Assembly: GCF_037890695.1 (NCBI RefSeq)
Contig: NZ_CP149571.1
Location: 2,820,001-2,884,000, forward strand
DNA length: 64,000 nucleotides
Direction: 5' to 3'
From: Aeromonas jandaei
Lineage (GTDB): Bacteria > Pseudomonadota > Gammaproteobacteria > Enterobacterales > Aeromonadaceae
In this document: one piece after another, positions 18,528 through 25,908 of the stretch
How the letters are laid out: every line of letters starts with the position of its first letter
How positions within the stretch are numbered: the first letter of the stretch is position 1
Notes under the pieces: model-generated
Databases searched by the model: none
Told to the model about the DNA's origin: nothing
What the model saw: only the letters and a program-made list of their open reading frames with translations
Made by a program: the position numbers and the translations under genes

Positions 18528-19030
18528 GAAGATCCCTCTGTGAGTCTGTGTGGCAGGCAGCCTAGCAAAGTTGGTGCGCAGGCCAAAGAGAAGAAAGGGA
18601 GAAAGAGATCGGAAGATGGCCGCTGGGGGCTTGGCGGGCAGCCTGCGGGGCAGAGAGGGTCCACACTAGTTGCTATAAGTAGAATTTATGCTTTTTGGCT
18701 TAATGACCTCGTTTTTGTTTATATCGATTGGTGAGCCCGGCTTTCGGTTGTTGCACCCTGTTTTTCGCTTCTCCGGGGCGTTGGCCGCTTGCGGCAAGGC
18801 AGATCTGTTGCTGCTGGCGACAAGATGACCGGCCCGGGTGGCGGACGAGGTGGATGAGGTGACAGAAATGGCGCAAGGCGTCGCCAGTCGGGGCCAAAAA
18901 AGCGGGCTGGCGCACACAGCCGCAGGGCCGGACTGGGCGAAGGCGGGGGCCTTGTGGTTTAATCTTGCCACTTTAGCGGTAGTGGGCGACGAGCCTGCTA
19001 CCTTGCGTTGGCAAGATGCAGGTGAGCAAG
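18528..19030. other. Divergent intergenic region between cyaB and the DUF5718 gene
   Basis: About 500 bases without a supported gene. The reading frames here have no family features. It must hold the promoters of cyaB (leftward) and the DUF5718 gene (rightward). The 18665-18730 part is AT-rich and promoter-like, but I could not assign a -35/-10 pair with confidence. Confidence 0.4.
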
Positions 19031-19876
19031 ATGCAAGTGACAGCAGAGAGCAAGTTTATCGGACTCGGGGTAGCGGGCAATTTCGCCGGTCATCTGGAGC
19101 AGGCGGGTGAAGCGTCGGATTTCGTGGCGGTCGTGGTGCGTGATACCACCGCGCCCAAGGCGCTGTTCCCCTTCTTCGTGCCGGGTCATCCGGGTCAGCT
19201 CGGGGTGTTTCCGCTGAGCAATAACGCCATCTTCCTGCCGGAAGCGGCGGTCAGCGGTGACGAGAAGGTGCAGATTGAGCCGGAAGTGGCGCTCTGGTGC
19301 GAGCTGGAGTATGCCGACAAGCAGGTGGTGGCGATCCATCCCCGTGCCTTTGGTGCCTATAACGACTGCTCCATCCGTCGTCCCAACGCCAAGAAGATCA
19401 GCGAGAAGAAGAACTGGGGCGAAGAGAGCAAGGGGTTGGCGGCCAACCTGCTGCCGCTTTCCGGTTTTGCCGCCGGCTGCGAGCTCGATGACTATCGCAT
19501 CGCCTGCTATCTGGAGCGCGATGGCGAGCTGCACGCCTACGGGGTAGACAGCGCCGCCATCGACTACAGCTACTTCCACGGCAAGCTGCTCGACTGGGCC
19601 ATCGACAAGTTCAACCATCAACAGGATGAAGGGCCGGCGGAGCACATTCAGGGGCTGCTGGCGCAGGCGGGGCATCCTCCCCACGCGCTCATCAGCATCG
19701 GTGCCACCCGTTATACCCCGTTTGGCGAGACCCACTTCCTCAAGCCCGGTGACACCTCCTGTGTGGTGGTCTATCCGGGCAGCCGATACAGCGAAGCGGA
19801 GATCCGCGAGGCGATCCGTACCCGCAGTTTTGGTGCCGATGTGTCGGTGCTGCTGCAGGCGGTGCAGGCGCGCTAA
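19031..19876 (+). CDS. DUF5718 family protein
   Basis: A 281-residue cytoplasmic protein matching the DUF5718 family of unknown function. Recognisable blocks are FIGLGVAGNFAGHLEQAGE at the N-terminus, the central KALFPFFVPG and IHPRAFGAYNDCSIRRPNAK, and the C-terminal GETHFLKPGDTSCVVVYPG. The overall look resembles fumarylacetoacetase-like folds, but I would not infer an activity. I chose ATG 19031 because AGGTGA lies just upstream; ATG 19016 is possible. Confidence 0.72.
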   Translation: MQVTAESKFIGLGVAGNFAGHLEQAGEASDFVAVVVRDTTAPKALFPFFVPGHPGQLGVFPLSNNAIFLPEAAVSGDEKVQIEPEVALWCELEYADKQVVAIHPRAFGAYNDCSIRRPNAKKISEKKNWGEESKGLAANLLPLSGFAAGCELDDYRIACYLERDGELHAYGVDSAAIDYSYFHGKLLDWAIDKFNHQQDEGPAEHIQGLLAQAGHPPHALISIGATRYTPFGETHFLKPGDTSCVVVYPGSRYSEAEIREAIRTRSFGADVSVLLQAVQAR

Positions 19877-19934
19877 TCAGATTGGCCCGCGGGGCGGCAA
19901 TTGCCATCCTGCGGGCTGCAACAAAGAGTCATTG

Positions 19935-20375
19935 ATGAAGATTGATACTGCAACGCGGGCCGATTATCCGGCCCTGATCGCGCTGTGGGAGGCCTCGGTG
20001 CGGGCGACCCACCACTTCCTGCCCGAGGCCGAGATCCTCGCGCTCAAACCGCTTATTCTGGAGCACTACTTCGATGCGGTGACACTGCACTGTGCCCGGA
20101 CGGAGGAGGGGGGCATTGCCGGTTTTTGCGGGCTATGCGATGGCAAGATAGAGATGCTGTTTGTGGCGCCGGCGGTGCGCGGCAGTGGCGTGGGTCGGCG
20201 GCTGGTGGAACATGCCATCAGCCAGTGCGGCGCGACGCTGGTTGACGTCAACGAGCAGAATGAGCAGGCGGTGGGTTTCTACCAAAAGATGGGGTTCGCC
20301 GTGACGGGCCGCTCGCCGCTGGATGGCCAGGGTAAACCCTATCCCTTGCTCCATATGGCGTTGCCGCCGCGATAG
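19935..20375 (+). CDS. yjaB: GNAT acetyltransferase, YjaB-like
   Basis: A 146-residue N-acetyltransferase resembling E. coli YjaB along its whole length: LWEASVRATHHFLPEAE, the acetyl-CoA segment MLFVAPAVRGSGVGRRLVEH, then VNEQNEQAVGFYQKMGF and the C-terminal GKPYPLLHMAL. YjaB has been reported to acetylate protein lysines in vitro; its natural substrate is not settled. The start at 19935 aligns with YjaB. It lies 58 bases after the DUF5718 gene in the same direction and ends at a strong terminator, so the two may be one operon. Confidence 0.88.
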   Translation: MKIDTATRADYPALIALWEASVRATHHFLPEAEILALKPLILEHYFDAVTLHCARTEEGGIAGFCGLCDGKIEMLFVAPAVRGSGVGRRLVEHAISQCGATLVDVNEQNEQAVGFYQKMGFAVTGRSPLDGQGKPYPLLHMALPPR

Positions 20376-20402
20376 TCGCTCCAGTGAAGCAAGATTGATA
20401 AC

Positions 20403-20436
20403 AAACGGGGGATGGCCTGCGCCATCCCCCGTTTTT
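20403..20436. terminator. Bidirectional terminator between yjaB-like gene and the DUF4377 gene
   Basis: A 14-bp perfect stem, AAACGGGGGATGGC (20403-20416) with GCCATCCCCCGTTT (20421-20434), has a CTGC loop and T residues after it. It separates convergent genes. Confidence 0.92.
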
Positions 20437-20446
20437 GATCCTGCCG

Positions 20447-20764
20447 TTACTTGCTGGCGACCTTGCTGACCACCTTGATCAGCTGGTAGCGCAAGGAAGG
20501 GGCATCCGCTGGCACGTTGGTGAGCTGCTCCTTGCTCACGGTGAGCTGATACCGGTAGCCCGGTTCGAACTGGAAACCCTCGATCTGCTGATAGAAGAGC
20601 GTCCAGGGCTGCTGCTCGTCGCTGCGCACCTGCATGCACTGCATCGGCCCGACCCCGACACAATCGACCAGCTGGCTGTTGATGTAGAGGGTCTCACCCT
20701 GTGGGGCCGTGGTGCCCTGACAGGCGGTGAGCAGCAGGGCGGCGCTGACAAGCAGAGGTTTCAT
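20447..20764 (-). CDS. DUF4377 lipoprotein
   Basis: A 105-residue predicted lipoprotein. The signal peptide ends in the lipobox LLTAC, with lipidated Cys at position 15. The mature part matches DUF4377: LYINSQLVDCVGVGPMQCMQ with its Cys pair, WTLFYQQIEGFQFEPGYRYQL, and a C-terminal LRYQLIKVVSK. Proteins of this family are often found near or fused to META/HslJ-type envelope domains; the function is unknown. It stands alone. Confidence 0.82.
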   Translation of the reverse strand: MKPLLVSAALLLTACQGTTAPQGETLYINSQLVDCVGVGPMQCMQVRSDEQQPWTLFYQQIEGFQFEPGYRYQLTVSKEQLTNVPADAPSLRYQLIKVVSKVASK

Positions 20765-20804
20765 GGTGGACTCCTTCGAATTGAAAGGGGCATTAGAGCG
20801 ACAA

Positions 20805-20831
20805 ATAAAAAGGCGGTCAATGACCGCCTTT
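20805..20831 (-). terminator. Terminator of gltA
   Basis: A 10-bp stem, AAAGGCGGTC (20809-20818) with GACCGCCTTT (20822-20831), reads on the minus strand as a hairpin followed by TTTATTTG. It lies about 27 bases past the gltA stop. Confidence 0.85.
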
Positions 20832-20857
20832 GTAACAAACCATGTCGACTCAAGCGC

Positions 20858-22144
20858 TTAGCGTTCGTCGATCGGGACGAACTTGCGCAGCGGCTCACCG
20901 ATGTAGAGCTGGCGCGGACGACCGATCTTGCCATCTGGATCGGAGTGGAACTCGTTCCAGTGGGCGATCCAGCCGATGGTGCGGGAGATGGCGAAGATCA
21001 CGGTGAACATGTTCATCGGGATGCCGATCGCCTTCATGATGATGCCGGAGTAGAAGTCCACGTTCGGGTAGAGCTTCTTGTCGACGAAGTAGGGGTCGGA
21101 GAGCGCAATGCGCTCCAGCTCCATGGCAACGTCGAGCAGCGGATCCTTGATCTGCAGCTCCTTGAGCACCTCGTGGCAGGTCTCGCGCATCACCTGGGCA
21201 CGGGGGTCGTAGTTCTTGTAGACCCGGTGACCGAAGCCCATCAGACGGAACGAGTCGTTCTTGTCCTTGGCACGGGCGATGTATTCGGGGATGCGATCCA
21301 CCGAGCCGATCTCCTCCAGCATGCGCAGGCAGGCCTCGTTGGCACCACCGTGAGCCGGACCCCACAGGGAGGCGATACCGGCCGCGATACAGGCAAACGG
21401 GTTGGCGCCGGAGGAGCCAGCCAGACGAACGGTCGAGGTAGAGGCATTCTGCTCGTGATCAGCGTGCAGGGTGAAGATGCGATCCATGGCGCGTTCGACC
21501 ACCGGGTTGACCTTGTACTCTTCGGTCGGCACCGCAAACATCATGTGCAGGAAGTTGCCGGCGTAGGAGAGGGCGTTGCGCGGTTGCATGAACGGCTGGC
21601 CGATGGAGTACTTGAAGCACATGGCGGCCAGGGTCGGCATCTTGGAGAGCAGGCGGAAGGCGCAGATCTCGCGATGCTGTTCGTTATTGATATCGAGGGC
21701 GTCGTGATAGAAAGCGGAGAGGGCACCCACCACGCCACACATGATGGCCATGGGGTGGGAGTCACGACGGAAGCCGCGGAAGAAGAAGGCAATCTGCTCG
21801 TGCACCATGGTGTGACGGGTTACGGTGCGCTGGAATTCGGCGAACTGGGCCTTGGTCGGCGCCTCGCCGTAGAGCAGGATGTAGCAGACTTCGAGGTAGT
21901 TGGACTCTTTGGCCAACTGGGCGATGGGGTAACCACGGTGCAGCAAGACACCCTGATCCCCGTCGATATAGGTAATGGCGGACTTGCAAGAACCGGTCGC
22001 CATGAAGCCCGGGTCAAAGGTGAAATACCCTTGTGCACCCAGTTTTCTGACATCAATGACATCCGGTCCGACTGTTCCGGAGAGGATCGGCAATTCAACC
22101 GGATCTTTCCCGGGCAGGTGTAGGGTGGCTATCTTATCAGCCAT
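20858..22144 (-). CDS. gltA: Citrate synthase (type II)
   Basis: A 428-residue hexameric citrate synthase that condenses acetyl-CoA and oxaloacetate to open the TCA cycle. Catalytic motifs are present: His in [10 protein letters not shown], His in [14 protein letters not shown], and Asp in PNVDFYSGI. The length matches E. coli GltA (427). The start at 22144 ([14 protein letters not shown]) has a strong AAAGGAG site; the longer in-frame start at 22228 adds a basic leader not found in the family. It is divergent from sdhC over a 430-base control region that holds a near-consensus ArcA box. Confidence 0.97.
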   Translation of the reverse strand: MADKIATLHLPGKDPVELPILSGTVGPDVIDVRKLGAQGYFTFDPGFMATGSCKSAITYIDGDQGVLLHRGYPIAQLAKESNYLEVCYILLYGEAPTKAQFAEFQRTVTRHTMVHEQIAFFFRGFRRDSHPMAIMCGVVGALSAFYHDALDINNEQHREICAFRLLSKMPTLAAMCFKYSIGQPFMQPRNALSYAGNFLHMMFAVPTEEYKVNPVVERAMDRIFTLHADHEQNASTSTVRLAGSSGANPFACIAAGIASLWGPAHGGANEACLRMLEEIGSVDRIPEYIARAKDKNDSFRLMGFGHRVYKNYDPRAQVMRETCHEVLKELQIKDPLLDVAMELERIALSDPYFVDKKLYPNVDFYSGIIMKAIGIPMNMFTVIFAISRTIGWIAHWNEFHSDPDGKIGRPRQLYIGEPLRKFVPIDER

Positions 22145-22250
22145 AGCACGTCTCCTTTGCTCTTTATAATTTGGTTCCAGTCCTACTCTATTACGACTTT
22201 TATGACGCTGGCAAAGGTTGTTACCCATACCGAGGTGGCTGGAGCGCCTT

Positions 22251-22280
22251 ATTTGAAACAGAGTTCCCTATCAATGTCAA
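22251..22280 (-). promoter_or_regulatory. Candidate gltA promoter
   Basis: On the minus strand a perfect TTGACA -35 (22275-22280) is followed after 18 bases by TCAAAT (22251-22256), a 4/6 match to the -10 consensus. It lies about 105 bases upstream of the gltA ATG. Confidence 0.45.
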
Positions 22281-22295
22281 TTTTGCTGGATGGCC

Positions 22296-22310
22296 ATTAA
22301 TTAAATGTTA
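22296..22310. promoter_or_regulatory. ArcA box in the gltA-sdhC control region
   Basis: ATTAATTAAATGTTA matches 14 of 15 bases of the E. coli ArcA consensus GTTAATTAAATGTTA. It sits just upstream of the candidate gltA -35 and about 55 bases upstream of the candidate sdhC -35. ArcA-P represses both gltA and sdh in E. coli under low oxygen, so the position makes sense. Confidence 0.7.
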
Positions 22311-22363
22311 AATAAAATATGCGATCAGGTTTGCGGTTTTGTGTTTTCTTTGTAGCTATTTGA

Positions 22364-22392
22364 TTGTCTTCGGTTAAGCCCGCCGATATACT
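22364..22392 (+). promoter_or_regulatory. Candidate sdhC promoter
   Basis: TTGTCT (22364-22369), 17 bases, then TATACT (22387-22392). These match the sigma-70 boxes at 4/6 and 5/6 and would give a leader of about 180 bases before sdhC. Confidence 0.4.
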
Positions 22393-22577
22393 GCGCCACG
22401 TGGGTCATGGCTGCGGGTGTTTGAAACGCTTTGGCAAAGCCTGATGTGAAACCGAAAACCGGATTTTTGGCTTTTTCAGAGTGTTTTGGTAACAAATAAC
22501 CAACAATCACCATCCCGTGCCCTCAGAAACGAGTTAAAACAATAACTAACGTGCTCAATGGAGCTGAGTGGGCAAGC

Positions 22578-22955
22578 GTGAAAAAGAAACAGAGACCGGT
22601 CAACCTCGACCTACAGACGATCAGCTTTCCTGTCACTGCCATTGCATCCATCCTGCACCGTGTATCAGGGGTAATCACCTTTGTTGCACTGGGCATCTTG
22701 CTGTGGATGCTTGGTACTTCACTCGCCTCTCCCGAAGGGTTTGAAACCGTGGTTGCCATCATGGACAACTTCCTGGTCAAACTCGTGCTGTGGGGGATCC
22801 TGACTGCGCTGGCATACCACATTGTGGGCGGCTTGCGTCATCTGGTCATGGATATGGGCTATTGGGAAGAGCTGGAATCCGGCAATCAGAGCGCCCGTGT
22901 GGCCTTCGTGATCACCGCGGTTCTGGCAGTATTGGCGGGAGTGCTTGTATGGTAA
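22578..22955 (+). CDS. sdhC: Succinate dehydrogenase cytochrome b556 subunit
   Basis: A 125-residue inner-membrane anchor with three hydrophobic helices; with SdhD it binds heme b and ubiquinone. It matches E. coli SdhC through [23 protein letters not shown], with the quinone-site Ser and Arg in SILHRVSGV and the heme-ligand His in [13 protein letters not shown] use GTG 22578, which aligns with the family N-terminus; GTG 22551 is an alternative. It is the first gene of a continuous sdhCDAB-sucABCD run and overlaps sdhD by 7 bases. Confidence 0.95.
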   Translation: MKKKQRPVNLDLQTISFPVTAIASILHRVSGVITFVALGILLWMLGTSLASPEGFETVVAIMDNFLVKLVLWGILTALAYHIVGGLRHLVMDMGYWEELESGNQSARVAFVITAVLAVLAGVLVW

Positions 22956-23293
22956 CCAATTCTGCAACCTTCGGGCGCAGCGGCGTACACGATTACATCC
23001 TGATCCGCGCCACCGCCCTCATCATGAGCTGTTATGTCCTCTATCTGGTCGGTTTTGTCGCGTTCAACGACATCACCTACGAGGTGTGGACCGGCTTTTT
23101 CGCCAACACCTTCACCAAGGTCTTCACCCTGTTGGCTCTGCTGTGCGTACTGATCCATGCCTGGATCGGTCTGTGGCAGGTGCTGACCGACTATATCAAG
23201 CCAGTGGGATTGCGCGGTGCGCTGCAGTTCGCGCTGGTCGTGGTGCTGTTTGTCTATCTGATGACGGGTTTCGTCGTGCTGTGGGGTGTGTAA
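22949..23293 (+). CDS. sdhD: Succinate dehydrogenase membrane anchor subunit
   Basis: A 114-residue inner-membrane protein with three transmembrane helices. The N-terminal [19 protein letters not shown] corresponds to the SdhD segment reaching the quinone pocket. [19 protein letters not shown] carries the conserved His and the Asp-Tyr pair whose Tyr contacts ubiquinone. The start overlaps the end of sdhC, and the end abuts sdhA with only 1 base between, so the three genes are translationally coupled. Confidence 0.95.
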   Translation: MVTNSATFGRSGVHDYILIRATALIMSCYVLYLVGFVAFNDITYEVWTGFFANTFTKVFTLLALLCVLIHAWIGLWQVLTDYIKPVGLRGALQFALVVVLFVYLMTGFVVLWGV

Positions 23294-23294
23294 G

Positions 23295-25061
23295 GTGACT
23301 ATTCCAACTCGTGAATTTGATGCGGTCGTGATTGGTGCCGGTGGTGCCGGCATGCGCGCCGCGCTGCAGATTGCCCAGTCCGGCAAGAGCTGCGCTCTGT
23401 TGTCCAAGGTCTTCCCGACCCGTTCTCACACTGTCTCCGCCCAAGGCGGGATTACGGTTGCGCTGGGCAATGCCCACGATGACAACTGGCAGTGGCACAT
23501 GTATGACACCGTAAAAGGCTCCGATTACATCGGTGATCAGGAAGCCATCGAGTACATGTGCAAGACCGGCCCCGAAGCCATCTATGAGCTGGAGAACATG
23601 GGCTTGCCCTTCTCCCGTTTCGACAACGGCACTGTCTACCAACGTCCGTTTGGCGGTCAGTCCAAGAATTTCGGTGGCGAGCAGGCTGCCCGTACTGCGG
23701 CTGCGGCCGACCGTACCGGCCACGCCCTGCTGCACACCCTCTATCAGCAGAACGTCAAGAACAAGACCACCGTCTTCTCCGAGTGGTATGCGCTGGATCT
23801 GGTGAAGAACCAGGATGGCCACGTGGTGGGTTGTACCGCCATCGATATGGAGAGCGGTGAAGTCGTCTACTTCAAGGCCAAGGCTACTGTGCTGGCCACT
23901 GGCGGTGCCGGTCGCATCTATCAGTCCACCACCAACGCCCACATCAACACCGGTGACGGCGTCGGTATGGCGCTGCGTGCCGGGGTCGGCGTGCAGGACA
24001 TGGAGATGTGGCAGTTCCACCCGACCGGTATCGCCGGGGCAGGGGTGCTGGTGACCGAAGGTTGCCGCGGTGAAGGCGGCTATCTGCTCAATAAAGATGG
24101 CGAGCGCTTCATGGAGCGTTATGCCCCCAACGCCAAGGATCTGGCCGGTCGCGACGTGGTGGCCCGCTCCATCATGATCGAGATCCGCGAAGGTCGTGGT
24201 TGCGACGGTCCCTGGGGCCCGCACATCAAGCTCAAGCTGGATCACCTCGGCAAAGAGGTGCTGGAATCCCGTCTGCCGGGCATCTGCGAGCTCTCTCGCA
24301 CCTTCGCCCACGTGGACCCGGTCAAAGAGCCGATCCCGATCATCCCGACCTGCCACTACATGATGGGCGGCGTGCCGACCAACGTGAATGGCCAGTGTCT
24401 GACCCAGGACAACAACGGCAACGACGTGCCGGTGGTCGGTCTGTTTGCGGTGGGCGAAATTGCCTGCGTCTCGGTGCACGGTGCCAACCGTCTGGGCGGC
24501 AACTCCCTGCTGGATCTGGTGGTGTTCGGTCGTGCTGCCGGCATGCATCTGGTCAACACCCTGGGCGAGATGGATCACGGCCGCGATGCCTCCGAGTCGG
24601 ATCTGGATGCTGCACTGGCCCGCTTCAACCGCTGGGAAAATACCCGCAACGGCGAAGACCCGGTGCAGATCCGCAAAGACCTGCAGCGCTGCATGCAGAA
24701 CAACTTCTCCGTATTCCGCGAAGGTGCGGCGATGGCAGAAGGGCTGGCCGAGCTCAAGGTTATCCGCGAGCGCCTCAAGTCAGCCCGTCTGGATGACACC
24801 TCCAAAGAGTTCAACACCCAGCGCATCGAGTGTCTGGAGCTGGACAACCTGATGGAGACGGCGTTTGCCACGGCGGTTGCCGCCAACTTCCGTACCGAGA
24901 GTCGCGGTGCTCACTGCCGCTTCGACTTCCCGGATCGCGACGATGAGAACTGGCTGTGCCACAGCCTCTATCATCCGGACACCGAGTCCATGACCCGTCG
25001 CGCTGTCAACATGTCACCCAAGACCCGTGAGGCGTTCCCGCCCAAGGTCCGGACTTACTGA
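23295..25061 (+). CDS. sdhA: Succinate dehydrogenase flavoprotein subunit
   Basis: A 588-residue catalytic subunit, identical in length to E. coli SdhA, facing the cytoplasm on complex II. The FAD fold is [13 protein letters not shown]. The covalent flavin ligand is His45 in [10 protein letters not shown]. Active-site motifs include HPTGI and the capping-domain [21 protein letters not shown], with the proton-shuttle Arg. The start is GTG 23295, right after the sdhD stop; GTG 23286 inside sdhD would add three residues. Confidence 0.97.
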   Translation: MTIPTREFDAVVIGAGGAGMRAALQIAQSGKSCALLSKVFPTRSHTVSAQGGITVALGNAHDDNWQWHMYDTVKGSDYIGDQEAIEYMCKTGPEAIYELENMGLPFSRFDNGTVYQRPFGGQSKNFGGEQAARTAAAADRTGHALLHTLYQQNVKNKTTVFSEWYALDLVKNQDGHVVGCTAIDMESGEVVYFKAKATVLATGGAGRIYQSTTNAHINTGDGVGMALRAGVGVQDMEMWQFHPTGIAGAGVLVTEGCRGEGGYLLNKDGERFMERYAPNAKDLAGRDVVARSIMIEIREGRGCDGPWGPHIKLKLDHLGKEVLESRLPGICELSRTFAHVDPVKEPIPIIPTCHYMMGGVPTNVNGQCLTQDNNGNDVPVVGLFAVGEIACVSVHGANRLGGNSLLDLVVFGRAAGMHLVNTLGEMDHGRDASESDLDAALARFNRWENTRNGEDPVQIRKDLQRCMQNNFSVFREGAAMAEGLAELKVIRERLKSARLDDTSKEFNTQRIECLELDNLMETAFATAVAANFRTESRGAHCRFDFPDRDDENWLCHSLYHPDTESMTRRAVNMSPKTREAFPPKVRTY

Positions 25062-25077
25062 TTGCGGAGCCAGCCCT

Positions 25078-25794
25078 ATGAACGTCACTTTCTCTGTCTA
25101 CAGATACAATCCGGATGTTGATAACGTCCCCCATATGAAGGAATATCGTCTTGATATTCCTGAAGGTTCCGACATGATGGTGCTCGATGCACTGATCCAG
25201 TTGAAAGAGCTGGATCCCACACTCGCCTTCCGCCGCTCCTGCCGCGAAGGGGTCTGTGGATCTGACGGCATCAACATGAATGGCAAGAACGGTCTTGCCT
25301 GCATCACCCCGCTTTCCGATCTGCTGAAGAAGGGCAATAACGTGGTTATCCGCCCCTTGCCCGGCCTGCCGGTGATCCGGGATCTGGTGATCGACATGAC
25401 CCAGTTCTACACCCAGTGGGAGAAGGTCAAACCCTTCCTCATCAATGAAGACAAATTGCCGCCCGTGCGTGAGCACCTGCAATCCCCCGAAGAGCGCGCC
25501 AAGCTGGATGGCCTGTACGAGTGCATTCTCTGTGCCTGCTGCTCCACTTCGTGCCCCTCCTTCTGGTGGAACCCCGACAAGTTCATCGGTCCGGCCGGGC
25601 TGCTTGCCGCCTACCGCTGGCTGGCTGACAGCCGCGACACCGCGACCACCGAGCGACTGGGTAATCTGGATGACGCCTTCAGCGTGTTCCGTTGCCACGG
25701 CATCATGAACTGCGTGAACGTCTGTCCGAAAGGCTTGAACCCGACCAAGGCGATTGGCCAGATCAAGTCGATGTTGCTCAATCGGGCTGTTTAG
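25078..25794 (+). CDS. sdhB: Succinate dehydrogenase iron-sulfur subunit
   Basis: A 238-residue electron-transfer subunit of complex II. It carries the ligands of all three clusters: a 2Fe-2S set in SCREGVCGSDG and the following Cys, a 4Fe-4S set in CILCACCSTSCP, and a 3Fe-4S set in CHGIMNCVNVCPKG. The length matches E. coli SdhB. The ATG lies 16 bases after sdhA. A 114-base gap with two hairpins separates it from sucA. Confidence 0.97.
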   Translation: MNVTFSVYRYNPDVDNVPHMKEYRLDIPEGSDMMVLDALIQLKELDPTLAFRRSCREGVCGSDGINMNGKNGLACITPLSDLLKKGNNVVIRPLPGLPVIRDLVIDMTQFYTQWEKVKPFLINEDKLPPVREHLQSPEERAKLDGLYECILCACCSTSCPSFWWNPDKFIGPAGLLAAYRWLADSRDTATTERLGNLDDAFSVFRCHGIMNCVNVCPKGLNPTKAIGQIKSMLLNRAV

Positions 25795-25799
25795 TATTC

Positions 25800-25859
25800 G
25801 GGCCGGCCAAGGTCGGCCCTGCTTCCGGACAGCCATCCCACCCGTGGCAGGATGGCTGT
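25800..25859 (+). other. Two hairpins in the sdhB-sucA gap
   Basis: GGGCCG (25800-25805) pairs with CGGCCC (25814-25819). A second hairpin, ACAGCCATCC (25829-25838) with GGATGGCTGT (25850-25859), has a 10-bp perfect stem. Neither has a long T run, so attenuation, RNA processing or mRNA protection is as likely as termination between the sdh and suc halves. Confidence 0.55.
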
Positions 25860-25908
25860 TTGAACCCTACAAGCTGCGTAGCAGTAACAAGAAGTACAAG
25901 GGATAGAA

